A stretch of DNA of 15,803 nt. Source: CAG-217 sp963638105. GTDB taxonomy: Bacteria; Bacillota; Clostridia; Oscillospirales; Acutalibacteraceae. Below are positions 1 through 6,734 of the stretch, piece after piece; position 1 is the stretch's first letter, and each line of letters begins with the position of its first letter. Location of the stretch: NCBI GenBank assembly GCA_963638105.1, contig CAVHPP010000031.1, positions 1 to 15,803 on the forward strand, written 5' to 3'. Under the pieces are notes generated by a model. That model had not been told where the DNA came from and did not search any database. It saw only the letters and a list, made by a program, of their open reading frames with translations. The position numbers and the translations under genes are program-made.

Positions 1-65
1 TCTATTACCGATTTATCGGCAATTTTCAAGAAAATATAGTTAATAGACAAGATATGGCAAGTTAG
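1..65 (+). CDS. Possible C-terminal tail of a large serine recombinase (partial, runs off the left edge)
   Basis: The frame that starts at base 3 is open from the window edge to a TAG at 63-65 and gives 20 residues beginning YYRFIGNF. Large serine recombinases of clostridial elements often end in a strand of the type (I/V)xxYYRFIG or HYRFIG followed by a short polar tail; that is recalled family knowledge, not a search result. The stretch is AT-rich, unlike the GC-rich genes to its right. Recombinase genes of integrated elements commonly lie next to one attachment site, and here a truncated SASP gene begins about 55 bp downstream. The evidence is only about eight residues, so the frame could be open by chance. 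The two other plus frames close at 37-39 and 41-43. Confidence 0.38.
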   Translation, partial: YYRFIGNFQENIVNRQDMAS

Positions 66-116
66 TCGATTATCTTGCCAAAATCAGTGCATTTTAATAT
101 GTAAACATACGCACTG
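57..116. repeat. Nested inverted repeats at a possible attachment site
   Basis: Two imperfect dyads lie between the recombinase-like tail and the SASP remnant. The arms TGGCAAG (56-62) and CTTGCCA (74-80) are perfect reverse complements around 11 bases. CAGTGC (85-90) and GCACTG (111-116) are perfect over 20 bases and enclose a smaller palindrome, TATGT-AA-ACATA (98-109). A further short palindrome, CCGAT-TT-ATCGG, lies at 8-19 inside the coding tail. Serine integrase sites are imperfect dyads of about 40-50 bp, so the position and form would suit an attL or attR hybrid. That is inference: no core dinucleotide can be fixed from one end alone, and AT-rich DNA can hold such dyads by chance. Confidence 0.35.
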
Positions 117-117
117 A

Positions 118-237
118 GAAGTGGGCGTAAATCTGAAGCAGGGCTACAACGGCGACCTGACTTCTAAGCAGGCCGGTTCCGTAGGCGGCCAGATGGTTAA
201 GAAAATGATCAAGGCCTACGAAGAGTCCATGAAATAA
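118..237 (+). pseudogene. Alpha/beta-type small acid-soluble spore protein, N-terminus missing
   Basis: From GAA at 118 the frame reads EVGVNLKQGYNGDLTSKQAG and goes on with SVGGQMVKKMIKAYEESMK to a TAA at 235-237. This is the conserved C-terminal half of alpha/beta SASPs, which coat spore DNA and protect it from UV and heat; the GYNGDLTSKQAGSVGG block with the GPR protease region upstream of it is diagnostic. Family members are usually 60-90 residues and have about 25 more residues before EVGV with a (K/N)xEIAxELGV helix. Here an in-frame TGA at 115-117 directly precedes the homology and the upstream DNA is AT-rich and unrelated. A GTG at 121 could start a 38-residue protein, but no Shine-Dalgarno sequence precedes it. 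The gene has been cut, either by an integrated element (see findings) or by a deletion. A shared terminator follows. Confidence 0.85.
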
Positions 238-293
238 GCGGACAAAAAAGTAGTTGAGCTGCGTGCAGGGCGGCTCCCGGCGGCGTAAGCCGC

Positions 294-342
294 AAAAAAA
301 GGCACGGAGGCGCCAAACGGTGCTTCCGTGTTCTTTCTTTTT
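294..342. terminator. Bidirectional intrinsic terminator between the SASP remnant and tadA
   Basis: The arms 303-314 and 319-330 form a 12-bp stem with two G-U pairs around the loop AAAC. A T-rich run (331-342) follows on the plus strand and an A7 tract (294-300) precedes it, which is a T-run on the minus strand. It can therefore stop the SASP transcript and the converging tadA operon, whose stop codon at 341-343 lies at the edge of the T-run. Confidence 0.85.
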
Positions 343-823
343 ATTCTGTTTTGGCTGCGGCCTCTGCCTTGCGGCGGGCGCGCAGGGTGGCAAAGAAGTC
401 GCTGAGCACACCGGCACATTCCCCTTGCAGCACACCTGCGGTCAGTTCCGGCTTGTGGTTATAGGGCAGGGAATTAAAGTCGATCACCGAGCCAAAGGAC
501 CCGGCCTTAGGGTCCGCAGCACCGTAGATCACCCGGCGTAGGCGGGTATTGATGATGGCACCGGCGCACATGGGGCACGGCTCCAATGTGACATACAGGT
601 CGCATTGCCACAATCGCCAGCCGTTTAAGGTTTTGCAGGCAGCGTCAATGGCCTCTAATTCTGCATGGGACAGGGCGTTGCGGCTTTTCTCTCGCCGGTT
701 GCGTCCCTCGCCAATGATCCGGCCGTCCAGCACCACCACGGCGCCAACGGGCACTTCACCCTCCAGCGCGGCCTGCCGGGCCAGTTCCAGCGCCCGGGAC
801 ATAAATTGTTGATCCGTTGTCAT
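341..823 (-). CDS. tadA: tRNA-specific adenosine deaminase TadA
   Basis: The 160-residue protein deaminates adenosine 34 of tRNA-Arg(ACG) to inosine, so one tRNA can read several arginine codons. It is a cytidine deaminase-fold zinc enzyme: HAE at 53-55 supplies the zinc histidine and catalytic glutamate, and PCPMC at 82-86 supplies the two zinc cysteines. The ALELA helix near residue 10 and the EVPVGAVVV strand near 23-31 are also typical, and the length fits the family. It is the last gene of a five-gene minus-strand operon and starts only 4 bases after the CPBP protease stop. No clear Shine-Dalgarno sequence is present, so translational coupling is likely. Guanine or cytosine deaminases of the same fold are less likely given the TadA-type motifs. 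Confidence 0.95.
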   Translation of the reverse strand: MTTDQQFMSRALELARQAALEGEVPVGAVVVLDGRIIGEGRNRREKSRNALSHAELEAIDAACKTLNGWRLWQCDLYVTLEPCPMCAGAIINTRLRRVIYGAADPKAGSFGSVIDFNSLPYNHKPELTAGVLQGECAGVLSDFFATLRARRKAEAAAKTE

Positions 824-827
824 AAAA

Positions 828-1994
828 TCACAGCTTTTGAATGGAAAAGATGGTCAGTACCACCAGCGGAATAAAGGATACGATCATACCCGGGGTGCCA
901 AAAAACGCGCCCATGCACTGGCCAAAGGTTAGGGCTTCCGGGTCCGGTGCCACTTGGGTTTTTGGGGTGTACAGCTGCTTTTTTACCAGTAGGTAAATGG
1001 TGGCGGCAGCGCCTACCAGCAGCCAAAACACATACATACCCACGGTGACGGAGTCGGCGGCCGTGTCGGTGGCAGCGTAGCGCACAATGCCGGCCACCAC
1101 GGACATACCGTTATTCAGTGCGTGCACCAGGATCGCAGGCACTACGCTGTCGGTTTTGACGGTGATATAGCCCAAAATCAGACCCACCAAAAAAGCAAAG
1201 ACAAATTGGATCACATTGCCGTGGAGCAGGCCGAATACGATGCTGACGCTCAGCACCGCAAAGCCATTGCCGTATTTGCGCAGCAATTGCACGCAGCAGC
1301 ACCGCATGGCAAATTCCTCACAAATAGCCGGTACAATGGCCGTGCCGATTAAGGCGATCACGCAGGCAAAAACGGAGGTGGGATCGCCGGAACTGTTGGA
1401 GGTTAATCCATAGCCAAAGGCCTTAAACAGCGGGATCACGCCAAAGGTGACCGCAAAGTTGGCGCCCACGCAGCACAGCATACCAAAACTGACCCACAAC
1501 GCCATTGGACCGGCGCGCAGGGAGCGGGTGGGTACCACCGGACCGGTGTAGCGGCGGCGGTTGAGCAGCGCCATCACGCCAAAGGGCACCGCCACGCTGC
1601 AAACGGAGATGAACAGCAGGTTAAAGCAGCTTTGAAAAACCGTGGAGCTTTCATAGATATCTTTCAGGTTCAATACGGACAGCAGCTGAGAAAACAGCAG
1701 CTGTAAGATGAAGTAGGCTAAAATCGCCAGCCCAATGCAGTTGCCAAAGCGGCGCAATTCCTGCTTTTTGCTGCGCCGGGCGGCACGGCGGCGATTTTCC
1801 TGCTCAAAATAGGCGGCTTGCCGGGGATCCGGGTGGTAGGCCGCCTGCCCATAGGAGTGATATGGCGGCCGATAGCCGGTGCCCGGGGGCGGATAACCGC
1901 CGGGGCTGTTATAGTTGTTGTAGGGGCTTTGACCGTTATTGGGCGGCGCAGCGCCGTGTGCGGGTCTGCCGAACGGATCGTATTGTTGGTTCAT
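828..1994 (-). CDS. CPBP (CAAX/Abi) family intramembrane glutamic endopeptidase with Pro/Tyr/Gly-rich N-terminal tail
   Basis: The 388-residue protein has a hydrophilic tail (about 1-65) rich in Pro, Tyr, Gly and Asn, a basic stretch with repeated Arg/Lys (68-82), and then seven or eight hydrophobic segments. The CPBP (PF02517) motifs are intact: EEFAMR with E226, E227 and R231, then H258 in FGLLHGN, and H291 and N294 in HALNN. These residues form the glutamate-dependent active site that cuts inside the membrane. Bacterial members process prenylated or membrane proteins, or give immunity to bacteriocins; the substrate here is unknown. It starts 7 bases after the ThyX-like stop, and the AAGGA that may serve as its ribosome site lies in the end of that gene. 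The tail is unusual for the family and could mediate partner binding. Confidence 0.85.
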   Translation of the reverse strand: MNQQYDPFGRPAHGAAPPNNGQSPYNNYNSPGGYPPPGTGYRPPYHSYGQAAYHPDPRQAAYFEQENRRRAARRSKKQELRRFGNCIGLAILAYFILQLLFSQLLSVLNLKDIYESSTVFQSCFNLLFISVCSVAVPFGVMALLNRRRYTGPVVPTRSLRAGPMALWVSFGMLCCVGANFAVTFGVIPLFKAFGYGLTSNSSGDPTSVFACVIALIGTAIVPAICEEFAMRCCCVQLLRKYGNGFAVLSVSIVFGLLHGNVIQFVFAFLVGLILGYITVKTDSVVPAILVHALNNGMSVVAGIVRYAATDTAADSVTVGMYVFWLLVGAAATIYLLVKKQLYTPKTQVAPDPEALTFGQCMGAFFGTPGMIVSFIPLVVLTIFSIQKL

Positions 1995-2001
1995 GGTGTT
2001 G

Positions 2002-2625
2002 TCAGTCCTTTGTATCTGCGATCAGGGTTTTAAAGTAAGGCAGCTCCAGCGCCCAGTCGCAATAGGTGTGCCACTCATCCAGCTTATGGCTGCGGCGGGC
2101 AAAATAAATATTTGCCAGGGTCTCATAGTTTAGCGTGCAGGTGCGCATTTGGTTATAGGAGCTGGGCAGTAGCTGGATCATGGTGTACCAGGTCTGTTTG
2201 TCCTTGGTCTCCAGGTATTCCAGGCGCAGCTGCTCCAGGGTGCGGATTACCTTTTTCATTGCGTCCAGCCCCCGCTGATCCATGTGATCTACGGAGAAAT
2301 CCGCCAGCTCAAAGGGTTTGGAAGCGATCTTGTGCATGGTGGAGGTGGAATTGGCAACGGTACCCACCTTGTAGGTGTCATACTCTTTCCACCAGTACAT
2401 GGGGGCGGTTACATCCACGGTGACGAAGATCATACGAATGAATTTGCGATGGTCGGTGCCGGCCTTGCACAGGCGCTTGGCCAGGCTCAGGTCGTTGGGA
2501 CCAAAGACAAAGTTGCCGTCCTCGTCATAGTAGGAGTCGTAGCGACCCCAGGAGTTCATGGGATTGCGAGCGCCGCGCATGGCGTTGTCAAAATTGGTGA
2601 CGGAAGTGCGTTCCAGTTTGATCAT
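2002..2625 (-). CDS. Divergent ThyX-fold protein (flavin-dependent thymidylate synthase family)
   Basis: The 207-residue protein is best read as a distant ThyX relative. ThyX makes dTMP from dUMP with FAD, NADPH and methylene-tetrahydrofolate. The C-terminal half fits well: LLPSSYNQMRTCTLNYETLA (152-171) followed by a helix with FARRSHKLDEW aligns with the ThyX pattern of LP, an N plus R/E, and an (N/R)xL helix ending LR(x4)AQ(W)E. The segment APMYWWKEYDTYKVGTVANS (74-93) sits where ThyX has its signature RHRx7S, but the RHR is replaced by TYK here, while N92 and S95 survive. Activity is therefore doubtful, or the chemistry is altered. It starts 5 bases after galU, with AAGGAA in the galU end as ribosome site. 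Related proteins with this YWWKEFDTYKVG form occur in Firmicutes and their phages, as far as I recall. Confidence 0.65.
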   Translation of the reverse strand: MIKLERTSVTNFDNAMRGARNPMNSWGRYDSYYDEDGNFVFGPNDLSLAKRLCKAGTDHRKFIRMIFVTVDVTAPMYWWKEYDTYKVGTVANSTSTMHKIASKPFELADFSVDHMDQRGLDAMKKVIRTLEQLRLEYLETKDKQTWYTMIQLLPSSYNQMRTCTLNYETLANIYFARRSHKLDEWHTYCDWALELPYFKTLIADTKD

Positions 2626-2630
2626 AAGTA

Positions 2631-3503
2631 TTAAAGTTCCTTTGCTAAGTTCTTAATGTATTCTTTCAGGCGGGCACCGGTCTCCGGGTGTTGCAGGCCT
2701 ACCTCAATATTGGCCTGCAAAATGCCGAATTTGTTGCCCATATCGTAGCGGGTGCCGTTGTAGTCCACAGCCACCACGCCCTCTTGCCGCGCCAGGGTGC
2801 GCATGGCGTCCGTCAACTGCAATTCGCCGCCGGCGCCGTTGGGGGTGTGCTCCAAAATCTCAAAAATAGAGGGGGGCAGCACCACCCGGCCCAGAATGGA
2901 ATAATTACTCATCACCTGCTCCGGCCGGGGTTTTTCGATCATATCCGTGCAGGTAAAGCAGTTGCCCTCCAGCGGCGCAACCGCCAGGGAGCAGTATTTG
3001 GTAATGTCCGCCGTGGGCACCTCCTTGACGCCAACAGCGCCCTTGCCGTATTTCTCATAGGCGCGGCAAAGCTGGCCGGTGACCGGGTCGTCGCTGATGA
3101 TTACATCGTCCCCATACAGCACCGCAAAAGGCTCGTTACCTACAAAGTTCTTGGCGCACAGCACCGCGTGGCCCAGACCCTTGGTCTCCTTTTGGCGGAT
3201 AAAATAAATATTGCCCATTTGAGAGCATTGCAGCACATCTCGGTACAGATCCGCCTTGTTTGGATCCACGGAGAGCTTGTGCTCCAGCTCCACTGCGTGG
3301 TCAAAGTGGTCCTCAATGACCCCCTTGCCCCGGTTGGTGATGATCAGCACATCCTCGATGCCGGCGGCGAACGCCTCCTCTACAATGTACTGAATGGCGG
3401 GTTTGTCCACAATGTTGAGCATTTCCTTTGGCACGGCCTTGGAGGCGGGGAGCACCCGCGTGCCCAGCCCTGCTGCGGGAATAATTGCTTTTTTAATCTT
3501 CAT
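2631..3503 (-). CDS. galU: UTP--glucose-1-phosphate uridylyltransferase GalU
   Basis: The enzyme makes UDP-glucose from UTP and glucose-1-phosphate, feeding capsule, teichoic acid glycosylation and glycolipids. Residues, counted from the start chosen here, are the nucleotide-binding GLGTR (12-16) with PKEM (K26), the GLGHAV loop (109-114), the metal-binding YGDD (130-133), EKPRP (190-194), GELQLTDA (226-233) and the GTRYDMGNK block near 250-258. The length of 290 fits GalU. An ATG five codons upstream (3518) has no ribosome site, while GAGG lies 9 bases before the ATG at 3503, so the shorter start is preferred. It follows the RING/DUF2628 gene by 24 bases in the same operon. Confidence 0.95.
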   Translation of the reverse strand: MKIKKAIIPAAGLGTRVLPASKAVPKEMLNIVDKPAIQYIVEEAFAAGIEDVLIITNRGKGVIEDHFDHAVELEHKLSVDPNKADLYRDVLQCSQMGNIYFIRQKETKGLGHAVLCAKNFVGNEPFAVLYGDDVIISDDPVTGQLCRAYEKYGKGAVGVKEVPTADITKYCSLAVAPLEGNCFTCTDMIEKPRPEQVMSNYSILGRVVLPPSIFEILEHTPNGAGGELQLTDAMRTLARQEGVVAVDYNGTRYDMGNKFGILQANIEVGLQHPETGARLKEYIKNLAKEL

Positions 3504-3527
3504 TTTTCTTTTCCTCATTCGGTATTT

Positions 3528-4529
3528 TTACAGTATGCCGGACAGCAGTCCGGAGATCATATCCAAGATCAGAAACGCCATAATCGGCGCAAACACGCTG
3601 GTGCCGCCCATTTTGGACAGATACATGCGGCGCATTTCATCCTGGGTCAGGCGCATTTGCTCCGGCAGCATAGGCGCTTGCCGAAAGATGGCGCCGTCCT
3701 GCAGTCGATCGTCCACTGTTTGCAGCACGGTAAAGACTTTTCTGCGGTACAGCCGATTGGTAAACAGGGCGATCACCAGGTGGATCGCCAGCCCTACGCC
3801 CATCAAGATGGCCACAGCCGGGTATAACGGTTCTACCAGCGCTGCGTCCGGCTGTATTTTGCCCTGCATAAGGGCAGTGTAGTTGGTGCTCATAAAGTCG
3901 GTGAGCTTGGCAAATTGGCTGGCGTAGGCGCCCTGCACGATCAGTGCCGCGGCAAAGCGAATGGCCAGCGCCGCCGTGCCCTCTTTATACATTTTGCGGA
4001 AGAACAGGTAGTAGGGGCCGAAGAGAAAGGCCGCCCAGTTCCATCCGATCTTTTTATTACGGCTGAACCGGGGAAGAAAGTAGCCGGTGTTGGTGCGCAC
4101 CACCGCCGCCACATCGGCGGCCGCTTCGCCCTCAATAGTGCCCGGGTATTGGCTGGGATCCGGCACCGTGCCCTGCATAATGGGGGGACGATACTTTTCG
4201 CCGGCACCCGGTTGGCGGGCACCGCAGTGGGTGCAAAAGACGGCGTCACCGTCCAGCTCTGCACCGCAGGCCGCGCATTTCTTCTTTTGCTCCGGGGCAG
4301 CAGCGGTGTGGGCGTCGCCGGCAGGCGCACTTGATTTTTGCTCCGCAGGCGGATCCGCCGGGGTAAAGGCATAGCCCTCGCCGTGTAGCGCCTGGTGGGC
4401 GCAGTGCCCCAATTCCCGGTAGCACGCGCGGTGATGAGGCGTGCCGCATTCCGGGCAGGTAACAATATCGTCGCCCGGCTGAAACTGCTTGCCGCAGACC
4501 GGGCAGCTGTTGTTTTCATACAAAGCCAT
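3528..4529 (-). CDS. RING-like zinc finger / zinc-ribbon membrane protein with DUF2628 domain
   Basis: The 333-residue protein combines three parts. Residues 9-43 have CPVC, CPEC, PHHRAC and GHC, the cysteine/histidine pattern of the prokaryotic RING finger family 1. Residues 85-102 hold a CAAC...CTHC zinc ribbon. Residues 160-325 are a membrane region that begins NKKIGWNWAAFLFGPYYLFFRKMY, the hallmark of DUF2628, with hydrophobic segments near 165-178, 185-203, 236-257 and 311-331. A proline/alanine-rich linker lies between the two zinc modules. The zinc part is probably cytoplasmic. Function is unknown; such proteins occur as lone genes in Clostridia, and nothing shows ubiquitin-type activity. 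It heads the operon, with GAGGT 7 bases before the ATG and a good promoter upstream. Confidence 0.8.
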   Translation of the reverse strand: MALYENNSCPVCGKQFQPGDDIVTCPECGTPHHRACYRELGHCAHQALHGEGYAFTPADPPAEQKSSAPAGDAHTAAAPEQKKKCAACGAELDGDAVFCTHCGARQPGAGEKYRPPIMQGTVPDPSQYPGTIEGEAAADVAAVVRTNTGYFLPRFSRNKKIGWNWAAFLFGPYYLFFRKMYKEGTAALAIRFAAALIVQGAYASQFAKLTDFMSTNYTALMQGKIQPDAALVEPLYPAVAILMGVGLAIHLVIALFTNRLYRRKVFTVLQTVDDRLQDGAIFRQAPMLPEQMRLTQDEMRRMYLSKMGGTSVFAPIMAFLILDMISGLLSGIL

Positions 4530-4561
4530 TTTGTGTACCTCGATCTATATGCTTTCTTATC

Positions 4562-4591
4562 ATTATACATTAGATTATCACAATAAATCAA
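4562..4591 (-). promoter_or_regulatory. Sigma-A-type promoter for the RING-galU-thyX-CPBP-tadA operon
   Basis: On the minus strand TTGATT (4591-4586) is followed after 18 bases by a perfect TATAAT (4567-4562). The predicted leader is about 25 bases and contains GAGGT before the ATG at 4529. It fits the sigma-A consensus in four of six -35 positions. Confidence 0.7.
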
Positions 4592-4682
4592 CGATTTGGT
4601 TAAAATATCTTAAACAAAGTATGAAAGCACCGTCAATTCCGCCAAAAATCCGTGCCCGGGTGTAAAATCGGCGGTAAAGCCC

Positions 4683-4711
4683 TTGCAATGCAGCGGAGAT
4701 TTATATATAAT
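4683..4711 (+). promoter_or_regulatory. Sigma-A-type promoter for prfB-mgtC
   Basis: TTGCAA (4683-4688), 17 bases, then a perfect TATAAT (4706-4711). A second TATAAT at 4720-4725 lacks a clear -35. The leader is about 40 bases and carries GGAG before the prfB ATG. The region 4530-4761 separates two divergent operons and otherwise holds only a weak CCGCC/GGCGG dyad (4639-4674). Confidence 0.72.
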
Positions 4712-4761
4712 ATTACAGTTATAATCATAAATTTATATAGAGAACTGCACGGAGCGTTGAT

Positions 4762-5892
4762 ATGGTAGAATTTGAAGAACTGCGGCTGCGGCTGCTGGAC
4801 AGCGAGAAGCCCATTGAAAATCTAAAGGAAGCCCTGGCCATTGACAGCTTAAAGGCTGAGGTGGAGGTGCTGGAGAAAGAGAGCGCCGCCCCGGACTTTT
4901 GGGACGATATGGAGAACAGCCAAAAGGTGATGCAAAAGATTGGCTCCTTAAAAGCCAAGGTCACCGGCTATGAGAGTCTGAGAGGCGACTATGAGGACGC
5001 GCTGGTGATGATTGAACTGGCGGACGAGGAGGGCGATCTGTCCCTGCTGGACGACTGCACCGCCTCGGTTAAGGATATTGAAACGCGCATTGAAGATATG
5101 ACTCTGTCCACGCTGCTCAGCGGTGAGTTTGACGGCAAAAATGCCTTACTGACCTTCCACGCCGGTGCCGGCGGTACAGAGGCGCAGGACTGGGCGGAAA
5201 TGCTCTTTCGTATGTACAACCGCTGGGGCGAGCGCCACGGCTACAAGGTGTCTACGCTGGATTATTTGGACGGTGATGTAGCGGGAATTAAGAGCGCCAC
5301 GATTTTAGTAGAGGGCGAGAATGCCTACGGTTATTTGAAGGGCGAAATGGGTATTCACCGCTTGGTGCGGGTGTCTCCCTTTGACTCCTCCGGTCGGCGG
5401 CATACCTCCTTTGCATCCGTTGAAGTGATGCCTGAGATCGACGACGATGTGAATGTGGAGATCCGTGAAGAGGATATTAAGATGGATGTGTACCGTGCCT
5501 CCGGTGCCGGCGGCCAAAAGGTCAACAAGACCTCCTCTGCCGTGCGCCTGACCCATATTCCCACCGGGATCGTGGTCAGCTGCCAGATTGAGCGCAGCCA
5601 GCACCAAAACCGGGAAGTGGCCATGCGTATGCTGAAGTCTAAGCTGGTGGAGATCAAAGAGCGGGAGAATTTGGAACGCATTGAGGACATTAAGGGTGAT
5701 CAAAAAGAGATCGCCTGGGGCTCCCAAATTCGCTCTTATGTGTTTATGCCCTATACCCTGGCTAAGGATCACCGTACCGGGTTTGAGATGGGCAATATCA
5801 CCGCCGTGATGGATGGGGATATTGACGGATTTATCAATGCTTACTTAAAACAAAAATCTGCCCAGGAGGCAGAGGAGAAAGCGGAGGCTTAA
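4762..5892 (+). CDS. prfB: Peptide chain release factor 2 (RF2)
   Basis: RF2 recognises UAA and UGA in the ribosomal A site and triggers peptide release. The 376-residue protein has the SPF tripeptide (205-207) that reads the stop codon, and the SGAGGQKVNKT loop with GGQ at 250-252 that triggers hydrolysis. The N-terminal coiled-coil part ends in APDFWDD, as is usual. Many prfB genes have a programmed +1 shift near codon 25; here the equivalent stretch (residues 20-40) is read straight through with no in-frame UGA, so no shift is needed. GGAG lies 8 bases before the ATG. mgtC follows after 6 bases, so the two are cotranscribed. Confidence 0.97.
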   Translation: MVEFEELRLRLLDSEKPIENLKEALAIDSLKAEVEVLEKESAAPDFWDDMENSQKVMQKIGSLKAKVTGYESLRGDYEDALVMIELADEEGDLSLLDDCTASVKDIETRIEDMTLSTLLSGEFDGKNALLTFHAGAGGTEAQDWAEMLFRMYNRWGERHGYKVSTLDYLDGDVAGIKSATILVEGENAYGYLKGEMGIHRLVRVSPFDSSGRRHTSFASVEVMPEIDDDVNVEIREEDIKMDVYRASGAGGQKVNKTSSAVRLTHIPTGIVVSCQIERSQHQNREVAMRMLKSKLVEIKERENLERIEDIKGDQKEIAWGSQIRSYVFMPYTLAKDHRTGFEMGNITAVMDGDIDGFINAYLKQKSAQEAEEKAEA

Positions 5893-5898
5893 TTTAAA

Positions 5899-6633
5899 AT
5901 GGAACGCTATGCGCATTTGATGGATATTACGGCGTTGTCCGGTTTTTCCATTCGGCTGGCGCTGGCCATTATTCTGGGCTTTTTCGTAGGCCTGGAGCGC
6001 CAGTGGACCAAGCACCAGGCGGGTATACTTACCAATGTGATCGTGTGTGTGGGGGCGTATGCCTACACGGCGTTTTCCTTTGTGATCAACCAGGGCGGCA
6101 CGGATCTGACCCGTGTGGCTGCCCAGGTGGTCAGCGGTGTGGGCTTTTTAGGCGCCGGTCTGATCTTGCGGGACGGCACCAACATTCGTGGCCTGTCCAC
6201 TGCCGCCACCATTTGGACCACGGCGGCCATCGGCATTCTGTGCACCCTGCCCAAGGTGCTGTATGCGGTGATTGTGGCAGCGGCTGTGGTGGTGCTGCAC
6301 CTGGTGCTGCACCCGCTGAGCAACAAGATTAACAAGCTGCGCAGCTATGATAAAGAAAAGCGGGCCAAGGACGAGTGTACATACAAGATCTCCGTCACTT
6401 GCCTGGATAACTTTGAGGTGGATATTCGCGCCCACTTAATGAGTGCCCTGAAGGACTCGCGGGATATTATTTTGCACAATTTGGAGTCCTCGGATACGGA
6501 TGACGGCAATACCAAGATCCGCGCTTATGTGTCTGCCGCCAAGAAGAACGATGAGGCCATTGAGTACGTGCTCAACCGCATTGGCAAGGATGAGGGCATT
6601 TTACGCGCCGGGTGGAATATTATTAACGAATGA
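5899..6633 (+). CDS. MgtC/SapB family membrane protein
   Basis: The 244-residue protein has four or five hydrophobic helices in residues 17-140 and the family signature: RLALAIILGFFVGLERQ (19-35), AGILTN (41-46), then VVSGVGFLGAGLILRDG and RGLSTAATIWTTAAIG (about 77-112). The remainder (150-244) is soluble and has an ACT-like character. MgtC proteins in pathogens aid survival in low magnesium and inside macrophages; in ordinary gut bacteria the role is uncertain and often tied to magnesium or membrane potential. It follows prfB at 6 bases, with GGAGG inside the prfB end as ribosome site. The stop is followed by a weak TTTGCA/TGCAAA dyad (6634-6650). Confidence 0.9.
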   Translation: MERYAHLMDITALSGFSIRLALAIILGFFVGLERQWTKHQAGILTNVIVCVGAYAYTAFSFVINQGGTDLTRVAAQVVSGVGFLGAGLILRDGTNIRGLSTAATIWTTAAIGILCTLPKVLYAVIVAAAVVVLHLVLHPLSNKINKLRSYDKEKRAKDECTYKISVTCLDNFEVDIRAHLMSALKDSRDIILHNLESSDTDDGNTKIRAYVSAAKKNDEAIEYVLNRIGKDEGILRAGWNIINE

Positions 6634-6692
6634 TTTGCAGTTTTTGCAAACATCGCCAATTTTCGCTAATCAAAATTTAACAGGTGAATTTG

Positions 6693-6734
6693 CTCCCTTT
6701 TCGGCACAACCTATTGCTGAAAGGGGAGTTTTTT
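6693..6734 (+). terminator. Terminator-shaped hairpin that contains the pdaA ribosome site
   Basis: The arms 6693-6706 and 6715-6728 make a 14-bp stem (two G-U pairs) around an 8-base loop, followed by six Ts (6729-6734). This has the full shape of an intrinsic terminator for prfB-mgtC. The right arm ends in AAGGGGAG, the Shine-Dalgarno sequence of the next gene, whose ATG (6735) directly follows the T-run. A read-through transcript would keep this site paired. Confidence 0.75.

Noticed and set aside
3504..3518. Upstream ATG for galU
   Set aside because: No Shine-Dalgarno sequence precedes it, while GAGG stands 9 bases before the ATG at 3503, and the extra residues (MRKRK) are not part of the fold.
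2688..3827. Long plus-strand open frame opposite galU and the RING gene
   Set aside because: It is antisense to clear family members, has low-complexity His/Gln/Gly-rich content and no ribosome site; it is a GC-rich shadow.
4592..4682. Riboswitch or T-box in the divergent spacer
   Set aside because: Only a 5-bp CCGCC/GGCGG dyad is present, it lies upstream of both predicted promoters, and no conserved motif is visible.
4762..4890. Programmed +1 frameshift in prfB
   Set aside because: The frame is continuous from the ATG through the usual shift position, with no in-frame UGA and a normal N-terminal sequence.
6628..6656. Sigma-G-like promoter before pdaA (GAATG then CATCGCC)
   Set aside because: The -35 fits GNATR but the -10 lacks the TA of CATNNTA, so it is not convincing.
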